Positions 35,368 to 44,953 of a DNA stretch of 64,000 nt are shown here, piece after piece. A program made the translations under genes and the position numbers. The stretch covers positions 292,128 through 356,127 of the forward strand of contig JABHIE010000031.1 in NCBI GenBank assembly GCA_018671175.1. The letters are read 5' to 3'. Position 1 is the stretch's first letter. The number at the start of each line of letters is the position of its first letter. This DNA comes from Planctomycetota bacterium. GTDB lineage: Bacteria > Planctomycetota > UBA1135. The notes beneath the pieces were generated by a model that was given only the letters and a program-made list of their open reading frames with translations, was not told where the DNA came from and ran no database searches.

Positions 35368-36711
35368 TTGCCTTTAACGCCATCTGATTTGCGCAGTGCC
35401 TTGACGCGCGGTTTTCGCCCACAAAACGAGTGGGCCTTAGGCCTTGAGTTCGAGCAATTCGTTACACGCATGGATGGCACGCCTCTTCCCTATGAAAGCC
35501 GAGGCGAGACTCAGTCAAATATTGGCGTTGAAGACTTGCTTGAGCGGCTCGCCGTAAAGTCGGGTTGGGCACGCATGACCGAATCCGGTCGTTTAATGGG
35601 TTTAAAGGCCAAAGACGGGCGCCAAGTGACTCTTGAGCCTGGCGCGCAACTTGAATTCGGCTCAACGCCCTGCCGCAGCTTGCGTGAACTTGAGGCGGAA
35701 GTCGAGCAATATTGTTTGTGGTTGCGTGAATTGAGCCGTGAGTGCGGTGTGCGCTTTTTGGCTTTGGGTGCTCAGCCCACAGCTCACCCGAGTGAGATTG
35801 AGCGCATACCTAAGTCGCGTTATGACATCCTTGAGCCCTGGTTAGAGCAGGCAGGTGATTTGGGCTTATGGATGATGAAAACGACCTGCGGGGTGCAAGT
35901 CAATTTCGATCATTCCGATGAGGCCGACGCCATGCGTAAATTAGTCGCGGTGTATCGTTTGTCTCCGCTGTTTACCGCTATGTTTGCGCACAGTTCGGTT
36001 GCGGCAGGTGAGCTGACGGGGTTCGCAAGTTGGCGTGGCCATGTCTGGTCGCGAACCGACCCTTCTCGTTGTGGTTTGGTCGAGGCGCTTTGCCGGCCAG
36101 GTGCAACGATTGACGATTATGTCGAATGGGTGCTTGATGTGCCCATGCTTTTCGTCGAGCGAGATGGGCGCTATGTTGATTGCCGTGGGCAAACTTTTCG
36201 TGAATATCTAGGTCGTGGCCAGGCCACCATGGCTGACTGGGAATTACACCTTTCTACTCCATTCCCCGAAGCGCGTTTACGCCCGCAGGTTGAGTTGCGT
36301 TGCGCTGATTCTAATGGGCCACTCATGTCTTTGGCGCTTGCCGCTTTGGTAAAAGGCGTTTTTTACCATGATGAGGCTTTGGCTCAAGCAGAGGCTTTGG
36401 TCGCGGATTGGTCGTTCGAGCGGCTCACTGAAGCTTGGCATGACTCACATCGCTATGGCTTAAATGGCCCAAGGCCTTTGCTGCCTTTGGCCCGGCAATT
36501 GGTGGGGCTTGCACAACTTGATGATGCTGAGGCCGATTATTTGCAGCCACTGCAAGAGCTGTTGGCTAGCGGCATGTCGCAGGCTGAGCAAACGATTGCA
36601 CGCTATCAACCTGGCGGCGAATGGGCGACTGGCGCTGAAAGTATCGATTTGAGGCCTTTGGTGCGGCTTAAGGGTTGTCCGTTTGCTGAGGATGAGCCGC
36701 TGCTTCCTTAG
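35368..36711 (+). CDS. gshA: Glutamate-cysteine ligase, GCS2 (plant/proteobacterial) type
   Basis: 447 aa from TTG 35368, a provisional start: the frame is open upstream through the tRNA-Sec gene, but those residues cannot be coding, and no ATG exists between the tRNA end and the conserved region (TTG 35362 is also possible). Catalyses ATP-dependent gamma-glutamylcysteine formation, the first glutathione step. Seen: ALGLEFEQF (family GLExEKF), LEPGAQLEFGSTP, RYDILEPWL, MMKTTCGVQVNFD, RLSPLFTAMFAHSS, WSRTDPSRCG and VLDVPMLFV. Glutathione synthetase is not in the window, so bis-thiol or gamma-EC use remains possible. Its last 44 bases overlap the convergent giant-protein gene. Adjacency to tRNA-Sec suggests a redox-themed locus, by inference. 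Confidence 0.85.
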   Translation: MPLTPSDLRSALTRGFRPQNEWALGLEFEQFVTRMDGTPLPYESRGETQSNIGVEDLLERLAVKSGWARMTESGRLMGLKAKDGRQVTLEPGAQLEFGSTPCRSLRELEAEVEQYCLWLRELSRECGVRFLALGAQPTAHPSEIERIPKSRYDILEPWLEQAGDLGLWMMKTTCGVQVNFDHSDEADAMRKLVAVYRLSPLFTAMFAHSSVAAGELTGFASWRGHVWSRTDPSRCGLVEALCRPGATIDDYVEWVLDVPMLFVERDGRYVDCRGQTFREYLGRGQATMADWELHLSTPFPEARLRPQVELRCADSNGPLMSLALAALVKGVFYHDEALAQAEALVADWSFERLTEAWHDSHRYGLNGPRPLLPLARQLVGLAQLDDAEADYLQPLQELLASGMSQAEQTIARYQPGGEWATGAESIDLRPLVRLKGCPFAEDEPLLP

Positions 36712-39700
36712 TGGTTCCGGGAAGGGGCTCTGGCTTGGTCTCTGCGGCGGCTTCGGTGGCGGCTTCGGGCGGTGGCGGAATCATGCGGACGGCACGCTTT
36801 TCTTCTTTTTCAGCAGCGGTCACACGCTCAAGGAATCCAGAAACCTGCTCTGGCTCTAGCCAGAGACCTCGGCTGGTGAAAGTGCGGGTAACCTCAAGTG
36901 CGCCATCGTTGTCATTGACTTGGAAGTCATACAAGAAAGCTTGCTCCTGAATCTGATGGCTAACAGGGCCATATTGATACGACCAACTCTCGGCGGGGGC
37001 GAGACGGACTTTTGTGCGCATTCTTGTTTGCTGTCGGAAGGCCAGTGGCCACTTGCGCTCAGGTGAGCCCAACGACGCCGAGAGGTGCAAGTCAGGGATT
37101 TGCAGTCGGCAACCAAAATTGTCGCCATTCTCTCGAACAAAATTAGGAATGATGCCACTGAAGTGAACCTGGAAAGGCGCTCCAGCGACCTTTAAATCGG
37201 GGAATGTCGCGCTTTCGAGGTTAAGCCCTTTGACGAACTGCCCGGTAAGTTGCCGTGCGATTTGATCGAGTTGATTTGGCTCGGCTTGGCTTAAACGCTC
37301 ACGAGTGCTGGAGCCTTCTGCGCCAGTCATCCGGAACTCGCCCTTGGTCGATGCAGAGCCATCTTCGGCCAACTCGAAAGTTAAGTTGAGATCGAAACTC
37401 CAGGCGTCGTCAAGTTGGTCATGCGGAAGTGTCGCTTCAACCCATGAGCCTTGGGTGTCGAGAATCAAGCCTTGAGTGTCAGCAAGGTGATTCGGAATCG
37501 CGCCAAAAGGCATGCCCCGATCATTTGGGAAAAGCCAAACGGCTTGGCCTTTATTGGAGGTCGCGGGGAGGTAAATCCCAGGCAAACTAAAGCCCGCACC
37601 CCTCTCAAAATGAGGGGTATTGGGCTTTAAAGCGGCCAGAGTCGGGTTGACGAGCGCCCACGAAAATGGGATGTCAGCCAAATGGAAAAGTGCAGCCAAA
37701 ACTGGCAGCGGAGCTCCATTACGCTCAAGCCAAGCGTCAATCACATCGCCATCGCCACCCCATTCAAGAATGTGCTCACGAACCGCTGCGTAAATCGCCC
37801 GCGCTTTTTGATGGGGGTCTAAAGCTACATCAATCTTGCTAAGAACATCTTCACGAAGTAAATCTGCAATGTCAGCAGGCAAACTTGAGCGGCGGTCAAG
37901 CCAATTACGATAAAGAGCAACTCGCCATTCAAGTGGCGTGTCTTCGCCTTGAATCAACTGCGGCAATATTTCGTTATCGAGTGGACGCAGAGGCTCGTCT
38001 TGAAAACGCTCGCTTTGGCGCGTGTAAATATGCACCTTGCCATTGGCCCAAGGGATGACTTCATGCTCGCCGTCGAAGCGATGCAAGCGCAACTCACCAG
38101 GCAAGCCATCTGGGATATAAACCACATAGCGACTCATCAAGTAGGGAGCGTCAAAAGAAGCGAATGTCCATTGAACTGCCGTAGGTGCAGCCCCTTGAGT
38201 GCTGGGGTGATATTGGTCGTAAACCCATTCGACTAAATCACCCGGGTCGAGTGATGGCATGACCCAATTGTCTTCGACTAGGTTCGGCTCGTAAAAACGG
38301 CCTGAGGCATCGCGCACTCGCACCGTGTGGACATTGCTCGCCGCAGGGTGTTCGTGCAAAGCCCGTGTGCCTTGAGCATCAAGCGCAGCCGTGATGCTGT
38401 GATTGCGGTAGGTCGCGGCACCATCAGGAAGGTAAAAGAGCATGCCATGGTCTAAAACGAGCGCTGTAGAAGTCGTGCTTTGCTCACTGGCTTCAGGAGC
38501 CGCAGCCAAGGCGGCTTCGACATCTGGGCCAAACTCAGAAAAGAAGGCTTCCGCCTCGTCGTGCGGGTCATTTAAAAATTCAAGGGCGCGCCGCGAGCCA
38601 TGATCGCCAGGAGTTTGATTTAGGACATCATGGAGAAGTTGCTTGGCCTCTTTGAACTCGCCTAAGCGCATCAACTTCCAGGCCAAAAGAGCTTTGGTGG
38701 TTTGATCTTGCGGCCTTGTTTTAACCTCGTTTCGAAGTCGCTCCGTCTGAAGATCGGATTCACCCAACTTTGCCCAAAGGTGATTTTGTAAATCGCGTGC
38801 GTAGGAAAGCGGGGCGATTTCGTCGAGTTGCGCAAGCTGCTCGCGTAGCCTCTCAAGAGGCTCACCGCCTTGGACGGTGATTTCAGTGATGCGCTCTAAA
38901 GAAGCATCGCGGTTGAATGCACTGGCAGCCAAAACGCGATTGCGGAAAAAGCTCTGCCTCGCAGGGTTGCTTCCGGACCATCGCAGGAGCTGTTCCCAAG
39001 CTGACTCGTGATGCGGCCAGCGCTCAGCATTCTGCAGAGCTGCTTCGCGGCCTAGAATATGCTGAGAATCTAAACCGCCAAGTGCGGCGGCATGGAAGTG
39101 AGCAAGCGCGATACTGTCGGGGCAGGCAAGGATGGCATCTTTGGCAACGGCAAGTGCTTCGCTGGCTTTGTCTTCTTGAAGTAGCAGCGAGATGCGTAAA
39201 ACTTCCGCGTCAGCCCAAGTCGTTTGAGTTTGACTTAACTCTGCGAGCGTCGCCATTTTGGCTCGACGCTTTTCGGAGGCCGAAAAATGACGAGCGGAAT
39301 GAATCGACTTTAGGCGCCAAAAAAGGTAAGCACTCTTGAGAGAATCGTTGTCTTGAGGGGCTTTCCAACTCAGCGCGCGATCGACGCGGTTTTCAAAAAA
39401 ATCGAGGCACATGGAAAGAAGGTCGTTCCAGGTCGTGACCGTTTTCCCGGGCGCGGGTATGTTTTGCGCTGACGAAAAAGGAGCGGGCTCAAAAGCCCAA
39501 GTGTATTGAATCGGGAAATGATCAGATGCGGCTTCTTGCACTTGGGCAGGCGTGCCATCGAGATGGAAAAAGCGCGCGGCAGGTGCAAAATGATCATCAG
39601 CTTCCCAGCGGAAAAGGAGCGTGTTCCAGGCGCCTTGCTCGGGTGTTAGTGTGACTCGAATCGTGTCATTCGCTTGGTCGTAGCCTTGGCGAGTGAGATT

Positions 39701-40408
39701 GAGTTTGCGCTTGCCGTTCCACCAAAGCTCAAAAGCGCTTGAGCTACGGATCTCAAGGATGAGCGGAGAGAAACCGTCCCATTTGACGAAGTCGCTTGCC
39801 ATCATGGTGCCACCTTCGGCATTGTAATAACGGTTAAGCGGTGCACTGCGTTTGTTGCGCGTACGCTCGACGAATTGCCAGGCAATCATTTCACCTCGCC
39901 CGTTTGGCATGCTCTCGGCAGGGCCTGCTTGCATCGGCTGCGAGAGGGGGGATGGAGTGTGCAATGCACCAAATGGGCCTGCGAGTCGCCAGTTGCTGAG
40001 CCACCCAGCATGGATATCATTTGGCAATTCAAGTGGCGCATCACGCCAAAGGGATTGACTGGCCAATTGCAAATGCATGTCATGCAACAACTCAAGCACC
40101 GCACCGTCGGTAGTGCGTGCGGCAAGTCGCTTCACGCGCTCAATGTCGAGTGGCGTTGCACAAGAATCATTTACATAACGAATCAAGTAAAGCACTGGTT
40201 TTGCAAGATGCGATTCAGGCTCTTGCTCAAGAGCAGTGAGCCAATCTTCGCGCGCCGTCTCAAAATCGCCCAAAGCAATGGCAGGGTGATTCAGTAGGGT
40301 TTCGGCTGTGATGCTATTTGGACTCGAGTCAAATGAATCGGTCAGTTGAGCCGCATCTTGGGCAGCAACAGGGAGGCAAAGGGCGGTAAGAGTAAGGAAA
40401 GAAAGCAT
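36668..40408 (-). CDS. Giant TPR/DUF3857/transglutaminase-like protein with lost active site
   Basis: 1246 aa with signal peptide (MLSFLTLTALCLPVAAQ). Same layout as its upstream neighbour: a helical stretch, a beta-sandwich starting WRLAGPFGALHTPS, TPR helices (about residues 340-620), a DUF3857-like part (TALVLDHGMLFYLPDGAATYRNHSI on), then a transglutaminase-like segment. Where the neighbour has GDCKDK, this reads RNGAPLPV (Asn897, Gly898), and the His region NHCIAFIP becomes LPGIYLP. Cys and His are both gone, so it is probably not catalytic. It starts at TAATG of the preceding gene, so the two are made together. Likely periplasmic partner or regulator of the active protein; inference. 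Confidence 0.8.
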   Translation of the reverse strand: MLSFLTLTALCLPVAAQDAAQLTDSFDSSPNSITAETLLNHPAIALGDFETAREDWLTALEQEPESHLAKPVLYLIRYVNDSCATPLDIERVKRLAARTTDGAVLELLHDMHLQLASQSLWRDAPLELPNDIHAGWLSNWRLAGPFGALHTPSPLSQPMQAGPAESMPNGRGEMIAWQFVERTRNKRSAPLNRYYNAEGGTMMASDFVKWDGFSPLILEIRSSSAFELWWNGKRKLNLTRQGYDQANDTIRVTLTPEQGAWNTLLFRWEADDHFAPAARFFHLDGTPAQVQEAASDHFPIQYTWAFEPAPFSSAQNIPAPGKTVTTWNDLLSMCLDFFENRVDRALSWKAPQDNDSLKSAYLFWRLKSIHSARHFSASEKRRAKMATLAELSQTQTTWADAEVLRISLLLQEDKASEALAVAKDAILACPDSIALAHFHAAALGGLDSQHILGREAALQNAERWPHHESAWEQLLRWSGSNPARQSFFRNRVLAASAFNRDASLERITEITVQGGEPLERLREQLAQLDEIAPLSYARDLQNHLWAKLGESDLQTERLRNEVKTRPQDQTTKALLAWKLMRLGEFKEAKQLLHDVLNQTPGDHGSRRALEFLNDPHDEAEAFFSEFGPDVEAALAAAPEASEQSTTSTALVLDHGMLFYLPDGAATYRNHSITAALDAQGTRALHEHPAASNVHTVRVRDASGRFYEPNLVEDNWVMPSLDPGDLVEWVYDQYHPSTQGAAPTAVQWTFASFDAPYLMSRYVVYIPDGLPGELRLHRFDGEHEVIPWANGKVHIYTRQSERFQDEPLRPLDNEILPQLIQGEDTPLEWRVALYRNWLDRRSSLPADIADLLREDVLSKIDVALDPHQKARAIYAAVREHILEWGGDGDVIDAWLERNGAPLPVLAALFHLADIPFSWALVNPTLAALKPNTPHFERGAGFSLPGIYLPATSNKGQAVWLFPNDRGMPFGAIPNHLADTQGLILDTQGSWVEATLPHDQLDDAWSFDLNLTFELAEDGSASTKGEFRMTGAEGSSTRERLSQAEPNQLDQIARQLTGQFVKGLNLESATFPDLKVAGAPFQVHFSGIIPNFVRENGDNFGCRLQIPDLHLSASLGSPERKWPLAFRQQTRMRTKVRLAPAESWSYQYGPVSHQIQEQAFLYDFQVNDNDGALEVTRTFTSRGLWLEPEQVSGFLERVTAAEKEEKRAVRMIPPPPEAATEAAAETKPEPLPGTTKEAAAHPQQTDNP

Positions 40409-43400
40409 TAGCGGACCTCCAGTTGGAAGAATGCGTTTTGGGTTTCGTCAAGAGTGCGGCAAAGATCGCGGAAGGCGCCATAGCGCTCAACGGGGATGCG
40501 ATGCGTGCGAAGAGTAAACTTTTCAGTGATGCGGATGCCCTCGGGGACAACCTCAAGTGAGAAGGAAAAAGCGGCATCGCCAATGTCAATGGAAATGGGC
40601 TCGGGTAGGGTTGATAACTGGAAATCGTTGTGGTCAAAAACCCAAGTCATCGTTGTGTCGCGGGACCAAGCGGTGCGGAGAAGCAAATCAGTCGTGCGTG
40701 TCGTTTTACTTGCGGCACCCGAAAGGAAATCAAGCTTTTCGAGACCGAGGGGGATTTCGATTAGGTTTCCGGATGCGGTAGCGAGTGCGTGCACAGGTGC
40801 GGCGAGTCGTACCGAAACGGGAGCGCTTAGGTCTTCGAAATCAGAGAAGGTCGCTTCAACTGCACCATCAAGTGCGCCAAAAATGGAGCCCATCAAACGC
40901 TCAGCGCGCTCTTGGCGTTTTTCGGTGCCGCCGGCATAGCCCTGACGAGTCGATGGGTCATATTTGCCGTGAGCACGCGTTTCAAGGTTGGCGCGACCGC
41001 TTGCATCTTGATTCAGAGAAAGTGTAAATCGCCGCTCAAGTTTGTTTTGCTCGGCGTCGCGGAACGGGATGCGCATGCGGCTCATCCCGTCTTTGCGCAC
41101 GACCAAAACTTGAGCGCCGCTGTCATCGTAAGGCAGCTCTTCGAGAGGGTTAAGCCGCGCGGTTCCGTCAACAAACATCTCTTGCGGGATGCCCTCTTGC
41201 TCAGGGATGAATGCAATGCAGTGATTGAAATGATTCACCATTGCCAAACTGAGGTCTTCTTCCCAGCGGCGGCCACCACTTGGGCTAGAGCGATAAACTA
41301 AAACAGGGTCGCATTCGATATCAACTTCGGTGAGCATCGAGCGCAAAAGAATCGCTTTGTCTTTGCAGTCGCCAAAGCCGCGGCTAAAAATAACCGGTGC
41401 GCTGTAAGGCTCGTAGCCGTGGACGCCAAACTCCCAGGCGTTGTAGCGGATATCTGTAACAACGAAATCATAAATGGCTCGGAGCTTTTCAAGCTTGGTC
41501 GTTTTACCCTCGACGAGCTCAGCCACTTTGGCCGACATCTCAGCCGAAACCGTGAGTTGGTCATCAATAAGATTCCACCACCATGAGGCAAGGGCATCCC
41601 AGTTTTCATAAGTCGTGGCTTGGATGGCACTCGCGCTTTCTGAAGCCGGTGGCTGCCCCACTTCCGTGTAAGCCGGAGGAGTCTGACTCAGTCGCCAACT
41701 GCGTGAATGGACGCCATCCGCATCAGTTTGGATACCTGTTTGCTCAAACCCGTTTAAGCCCTGGATGTTTTTTTCATGGAAATAAATGGGAAGGTCGTCT
41801 GTCCAGAAAACTTGAATTTCGCTTTCGTGAAGGGGGAGACTACTCATTGGATGTAGAGGCTCATTCATGGAGAAATATTGCCCAAAAAAAGTGAGTCGTA
41901 AATCATCGAGTGTCCATTCGAAATCAACAATGTCGCCCGGCGAGAGCGCCGGTAAATCCATGCCGAAACCACCGCGTCGACCACTGCGACCCGTGCGCGC
42001 GTGCTCAACTTCCCCATCGGCATGGTGCACGGTCGCCGTCAAGAAACGCACCTCTTGGTCGCCCGCAGCGCAACGGCGCCCGAAGGTGTCTAGCTTGCGT
42101 GCGCCGTTATCGTTAAGGATGCGGTAGACCATGCGGTAGTACCTTTGTGCGCGGCTGTCGGGTGTGACTTTTATGAAAACATTCGAGAGCAAAATTTCCA
42201 TGCCAGCTTCTTTTTCAAGCGGCATCGGATCAGGATGTCGTGCCACGATGTCGGCAAGTGGCTCACGCAGTTTTTCGTAGAAGGGGCTCGCGCCAAGGCT
42301 ACGCAAATGCTCAAGTAAGCGCCTTTCTTTTTCGTCGGTGAAGTCGAGTGTGAGCTCATGCTCAAGCGCATCGGCGGCGGCCTCGAAATCGCCACTAGCG
42401 AGGTGGACTCGCGCGATGCCAGCCCAGACTGCGGCTGAATCGGGGCAGATGTTCTTGGCGCGTTCTGCCCAGGAGAGAGCTTCGGCGAGTCGGTCTTCTT
42501 GGATGAGTGAGCGCGCGTGGTGCAATTTGGTGCTGGAATCCCATGGGGAAAGAACTTCATGACTCGCCCATTGTTGCTCATAATAAGCCTTGCCGGCAGT
42601 CAAGCCGCCCTCAACGATGGCCGCGCGAACTTCGATTTGTGATGCAGCGCCACGGTCTCCTGTTGCAGCAAGCTGAGCTTGGATGTCGGCAAAAAGATCA
42701 GATTGGGAAGCCAACTGAGAAAGTACCGAGCGCAACTGACGAGGGTAATTTTTTAGTGCATCATGCTCGGTAAGTGCGCGTCGATATGCCGAGGCAATGG
42801 CGGGTTGCCGAAGCAAATCAAACACATCTGCGCGGTCGGCTGCAGCAAGCAAACTTTGTGGCTGAAGCGCGAGTCGGCGGTCGCAGAGCTCAAGCGCGTA
42901 GAGATACATGTTTTGGTTGTGCATTGCATTGAGTGCGCGCCAACGGAGTGCTGGGCCGTAATTCGGGTTTTGCTCTAAAACGGCGTCGATGGCGGCTAAC
43001 CATGGGTTTAAGTCGGTTTCTGCGGCGGATCCTTTTGGTGCCAAGGTGCGGGCATAGTTGGCCAAGTGTCGTGGGCTGTGTGGGGCTAACTCTGCAGAAG
43101 CTTTGGCTTCGGCGCGCCCAGAAAACTCATGGTCGGGCAGGGGTGAGTGGGCTTGCAGGCAATAGGAAAGACGCAGGCGGCCCTCTGCGCTTTTGTCGTT
43201 GAACCAACGCGACCAAGCGCCTGGACGGGTGCTTTCATCGAGGGCGGGTGCGGCCTCGGTGCTTAAAACTGAGGCGCTGATGTCTTGCGGCGCGCGCGCT
43301 TGAGAGTTTAGGTTTAGAGGTGCGCCGCCATCTGCATCACTGAGGCGAGCGGCAAACTGCAAACCGCTATCGCGGTTGCCTACTTTAAGAGTGATCTCAT

Positions 43401-44178
43401 TCCAGCCCGCTTTCAGTGAAAGACTCACCGCAAACATATCGGAAGCAAAGGTGTGCGCGTCAAAAGCGTCAAGGATGGCAACCCCATTGCACCACGCGCG
43501 GATTTCTTCATTGACTGAAAGGTAAAGGTGAGCTTCTCGAGCATTTTCGCTAAAAACCCAAGTGCGAGCCAAGGCGCACACCTGAGTGCTGGGGCGAATG
43601 AGGCTGCCTAAGCGCAGAATGCCATCTGAGTAGCGCCCATCAGGCAATTCGCGCCAAGAAACGGTGCGTACTTTTCCATCATGGCTCAATTCAAAAGCAG
43701 GAGCCGATTCAGCGGCCAATACGGAAGTCATCCCGATGCCGCGTTCGTTGTCGAAGGGGCCGATGAAAGACCAGTCGTTGAGATAATGCAAATCTGCGTG
43801 GCGGCTTTGCAGGCGCCGCAAGATGGCATACGGCTCGCCAAAGTGCGGAGCCATGTCGATGTCGGCGAGTAGGTCGAGGCGCAGGGTGTCGTTGCCCAAC
43901 CCTGAGGCGAGCGTGCCGAAACGCAGGAGCAGATATTCAGTCTCGTCGGCCAGGGCGAGTGCTAGTGTGCTGTCTTTTTCTTTGGAGGCCGAGTGGGCGG
44001 CAGCGTCAATGAGGTCGGCGTAAATTTCAAGCGCGCCGACTATGTCTTCGGCTTCTAGGGCGGCTTGAGCGGCGGACTCGTTTTGTTGGATCTCGGCCAG
44101 GGTCGCCAGAGGCAAAACCGAGCAGCTGAGAGAGAGTAGAAAAAGGAGGCTAAGCCAGGGCAGAGAGGCGCGTTGCAT
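40408..44178 (-). CDS. Giant TPR/DUF3857/transglutaminase-like secreted protein, active-site intact
   Basis: 1256 aa. Signal peptide (LPWLSLLFLLSLSCSVLPLATLA). Domains in order: helical N-terminus; a beta-sandwich beginning WSFIGPFDNERG (about residues 140-300); TPR helices (about 340-650); DUF3857 (YYRMVYRILNDNGARKLD; FEWTLDDLR); transglutaminase domain with GFGDCKDKAILLRSML (Cys938), MVNHFNHCIAFIP (His) and MFVDGTARLN (Asp). The triad is complete, typical of bacterial transglutaminase/cysteine-protease-like proteins with DUF3857. Substrate unknown. It is followed by a degenerate paralogue with a one-base TAATG overlap. The 107-base upstream region is shared with lexA, divergently transcribed, so SOS-type regulation of this gene is possible. 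Confidence 0.83.
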   Translation of the reverse strand: MQRASLPWLSLLFLLSLSCSVLPLATLAEIQQNESAAQAALEAEDIVGALEIYADLIDAAAHSASKEKDSTLALALADETEYLLLRFGTLASGLGNDTLRLDLLADIDMAPHFGEPYAILRRLQSRHADLHYLNDWSFIGPFDNERGIGMTSVLAAESAPAFELSHDGKVRTVSWRELPDGRYSDGILRLGSLIRPSTQVCALARTWVFSENAREAHLYLSVNEEIRAWCNGVAILDAFDAHTFASDMFAVSLSLKAGWNEITLKVGNRDSGLQFAARLSDADGGAPLNLNSQARAPQDISASVLSTEAAPALDESTRPGAWSRWFNDKSAEGRLRLSYCLQAHSPLPDHEFSGRAEAKASAELAPHSPRHLANYARTLAPKGSAAETDLNPWLAAIDAVLEQNPNYGPALRWRALNAMHNQNMYLYALELCDRRLALQPQSLLAAADRADVFDLLRQPAIASAYRRALTEHDALKNYPRQLRSVLSQLASQSDLFADIQAQLAATGDRGAASQIEVRAAIVEGGLTAGKAYYEQQWASHEVLSPWDSSTKLHHARSLIQEDRLAEALSWAERAKNICPDSAAVWAGIARVHLASGDFEAAADALEHELTLDFTDEKERRLLEHLRSLGASPFYEKLREPLADIVARHPDPMPLEKEAGMEILLSNVFIKVTPDSRAQRYYRMVYRILNDNGARKLDTFGRRCAAGDQEVRFLTATVHHADGEVEHARTGRSGRRGGFGMDLPALSPGDIVDFEWTLDDLRLTFFGQYFSMNEPLHPMSSLPLHESEIQVFWTDDLPIYFHEKNIQGLNGFEQTGIQTDADGVHSRSWRLSQTPPAYTEVGQPPASESASAIQATTYENWDALASWWWNLIDDQLTVSAEMSAKVAELVEGKTTKLEKLRAIYDFVVTDIRYNAWEFGVHGYEPYSAPVIFSRGFGDCKDKAILLRSMLTEVDIECDPVLVYRSSPSGGRRWEEDLSLAMVNHFNHCIAFIPEQEGIPQEMFVDGTARLNPLEELPYDDSGAQVLVVRKDGMSRMRIPFRDAEQNKLERRFTLSLNQDASGRANLETRAHGKYDPSTRQGYAGGTEKRQERAERLMGSIFGALDGAVEATFSDFEDLSAPVSVRLAAPVHALATASGNLIEIPLGLEKLDFLSGAASKTTRTTDLLLRTAWSRDTTMTWVFDHNDFQLSTLPEPISIDIGDAAFSFSLEVVPEGIRITEKFTLRTHRIPVERYGAFRDLCRTLDETQNAFFQLEVR

Positions 44179-44237
44179 GTGCAGTTTTTACGGGGTTAAG
44201 GCCCTTATGTTAGTGCGTTGAGGGGCGGGATATGGGC

Positions 44238-44266
44238 TGGATACTGAAAACTTGCATACATATGAT
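44238..44266 (+). promoter_or_regulatory. Putative lexA promoter
   Basis: TGGATA (44238-44243), a 17-base spacer and TATGAT (44261-44266). A start near 44273 gives a leader of only about 13 bases before ATG 44286, without an SD motif. The -10 overlaps the palindrome at 44260-44277. Confidence 0.45.
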
Positions 44267-44277
44267 AAATATCATAT
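44260..44277. promoter_or_regulatory. Putative LexA operator (SOS box)
   Basis: Perfect inverted repeat ATATGAT-AAAT-ATCATAT directly over the -10 and start region of lexA and eight bases before its ATG. LexA proteins bind palindromes of this kind and repress their own gene. The sequence is unlike the E. coli CTG-N10-CAG and Bacillus GAAC-N4-GTTC boxes. It could also act on the divergent gene at 44178. Confidence 0.6.
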
Positions 44278-44285
44278 AGTCGGGC

Positions 44286-44948
44286 ATGGCGAAACAAGAA
44301 AATGCGGTTGGTTTGAGTGTGCGGCAAGGTTTTGCGCTTGCCGAAATACGCAAGTTTCTTGCAGCCCATGGTCGTCCGCCGACGCGGGCCGACTTGGGTC
44401 GTGTAATGGGGGTTTCTGCGCAAACGGCTGATTTCCATTTGCGTGCGCTAGAGCGCAAAGGGGCTTTGCGTTTGGGTCGTGGCGCGCGGGCGATTGAGTT
44501 GCTGTCGAGTGTTTCAAATACCGAGGGTGAGCTAGGCGCGTCGAGCGACTTGAGCGTGGCGCATCGTGTCGTGCCGATTGTGGGTCGAGTGGCGGCGGGT
44601 TCGCCTTTATCGGCAATTGAAAATCTTGAGGGGGCTTTGCCTTTGCCAGAGGGCAGCGCGGCTGATTTTGCGCTGCGCGTTACGGGCGATTCGATGATCG
44701 AGGCGGGCATCCTTGATGGTGACTTGGTGTTGGTCGAGCAATCACGCGAAGCAAAAAAAGGAGATATCGTGGTCGCCTTAATCGGCGACGGCGAAACGGT
44801 CGAGGCAACGGTTAAGCGTTACCTGCCCGAGCGCAATCGTGTGGTCTTGCGGCCAGCAAATGCGCGATTGAGCGATATCGTGGTGCGGCGGGGCGAGCCT
44901 TTGATGCTGGCTGGCCGAGTGGTCGGTGTCTTGCGTATGTGGGGTTGA
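44286..44948 (+). CDS. lexA: SOS repressor LexA
   Basis: 220 aa. Winged-helix DNA-binding domain: IRKFLAAHGRPPTRADLGRVMGVSAQTADFHLRALERKGAL. Autocleavage domain: Ala104-Gly105 in GRVAAGSP, nucleophile Ser136 in TGDSMIEAGILDGD, and Lys177 in EATVKRYL. All catalytic elements are present, so RecA-stimulated self-cleavage is expected. The recognition helix differs from Proteobacterial LexA, matching a non-classical operator. It heads lexA-dinB-dnaE2 with gaps of five bases and an overlap, so the three form an SOS mutagenesis unit. The gene's short promoter carries a strong palindrome at 44260-44277. Confidence 0.95.
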   Translation: MAKQENAVGLSVRQGFALAEIRKFLAAHGRPPTRADLGRVMGVSAQTADFHLRALERKGALRLGRGARAIELLSSVSNTEGELGASSDLSVAHRVVPIVGRVAAGSPLSAIENLEGALPLPEGSAADFALRVTGDSMIEAGILDGDLVLVEQSREAKKGDIVVALIGDGETVEATVKRYLPERNRVVLRPANARLSDIVVRRGEPLMLAGRVVGVLRMWG

Positions 44949-44953
44949 GCTTC

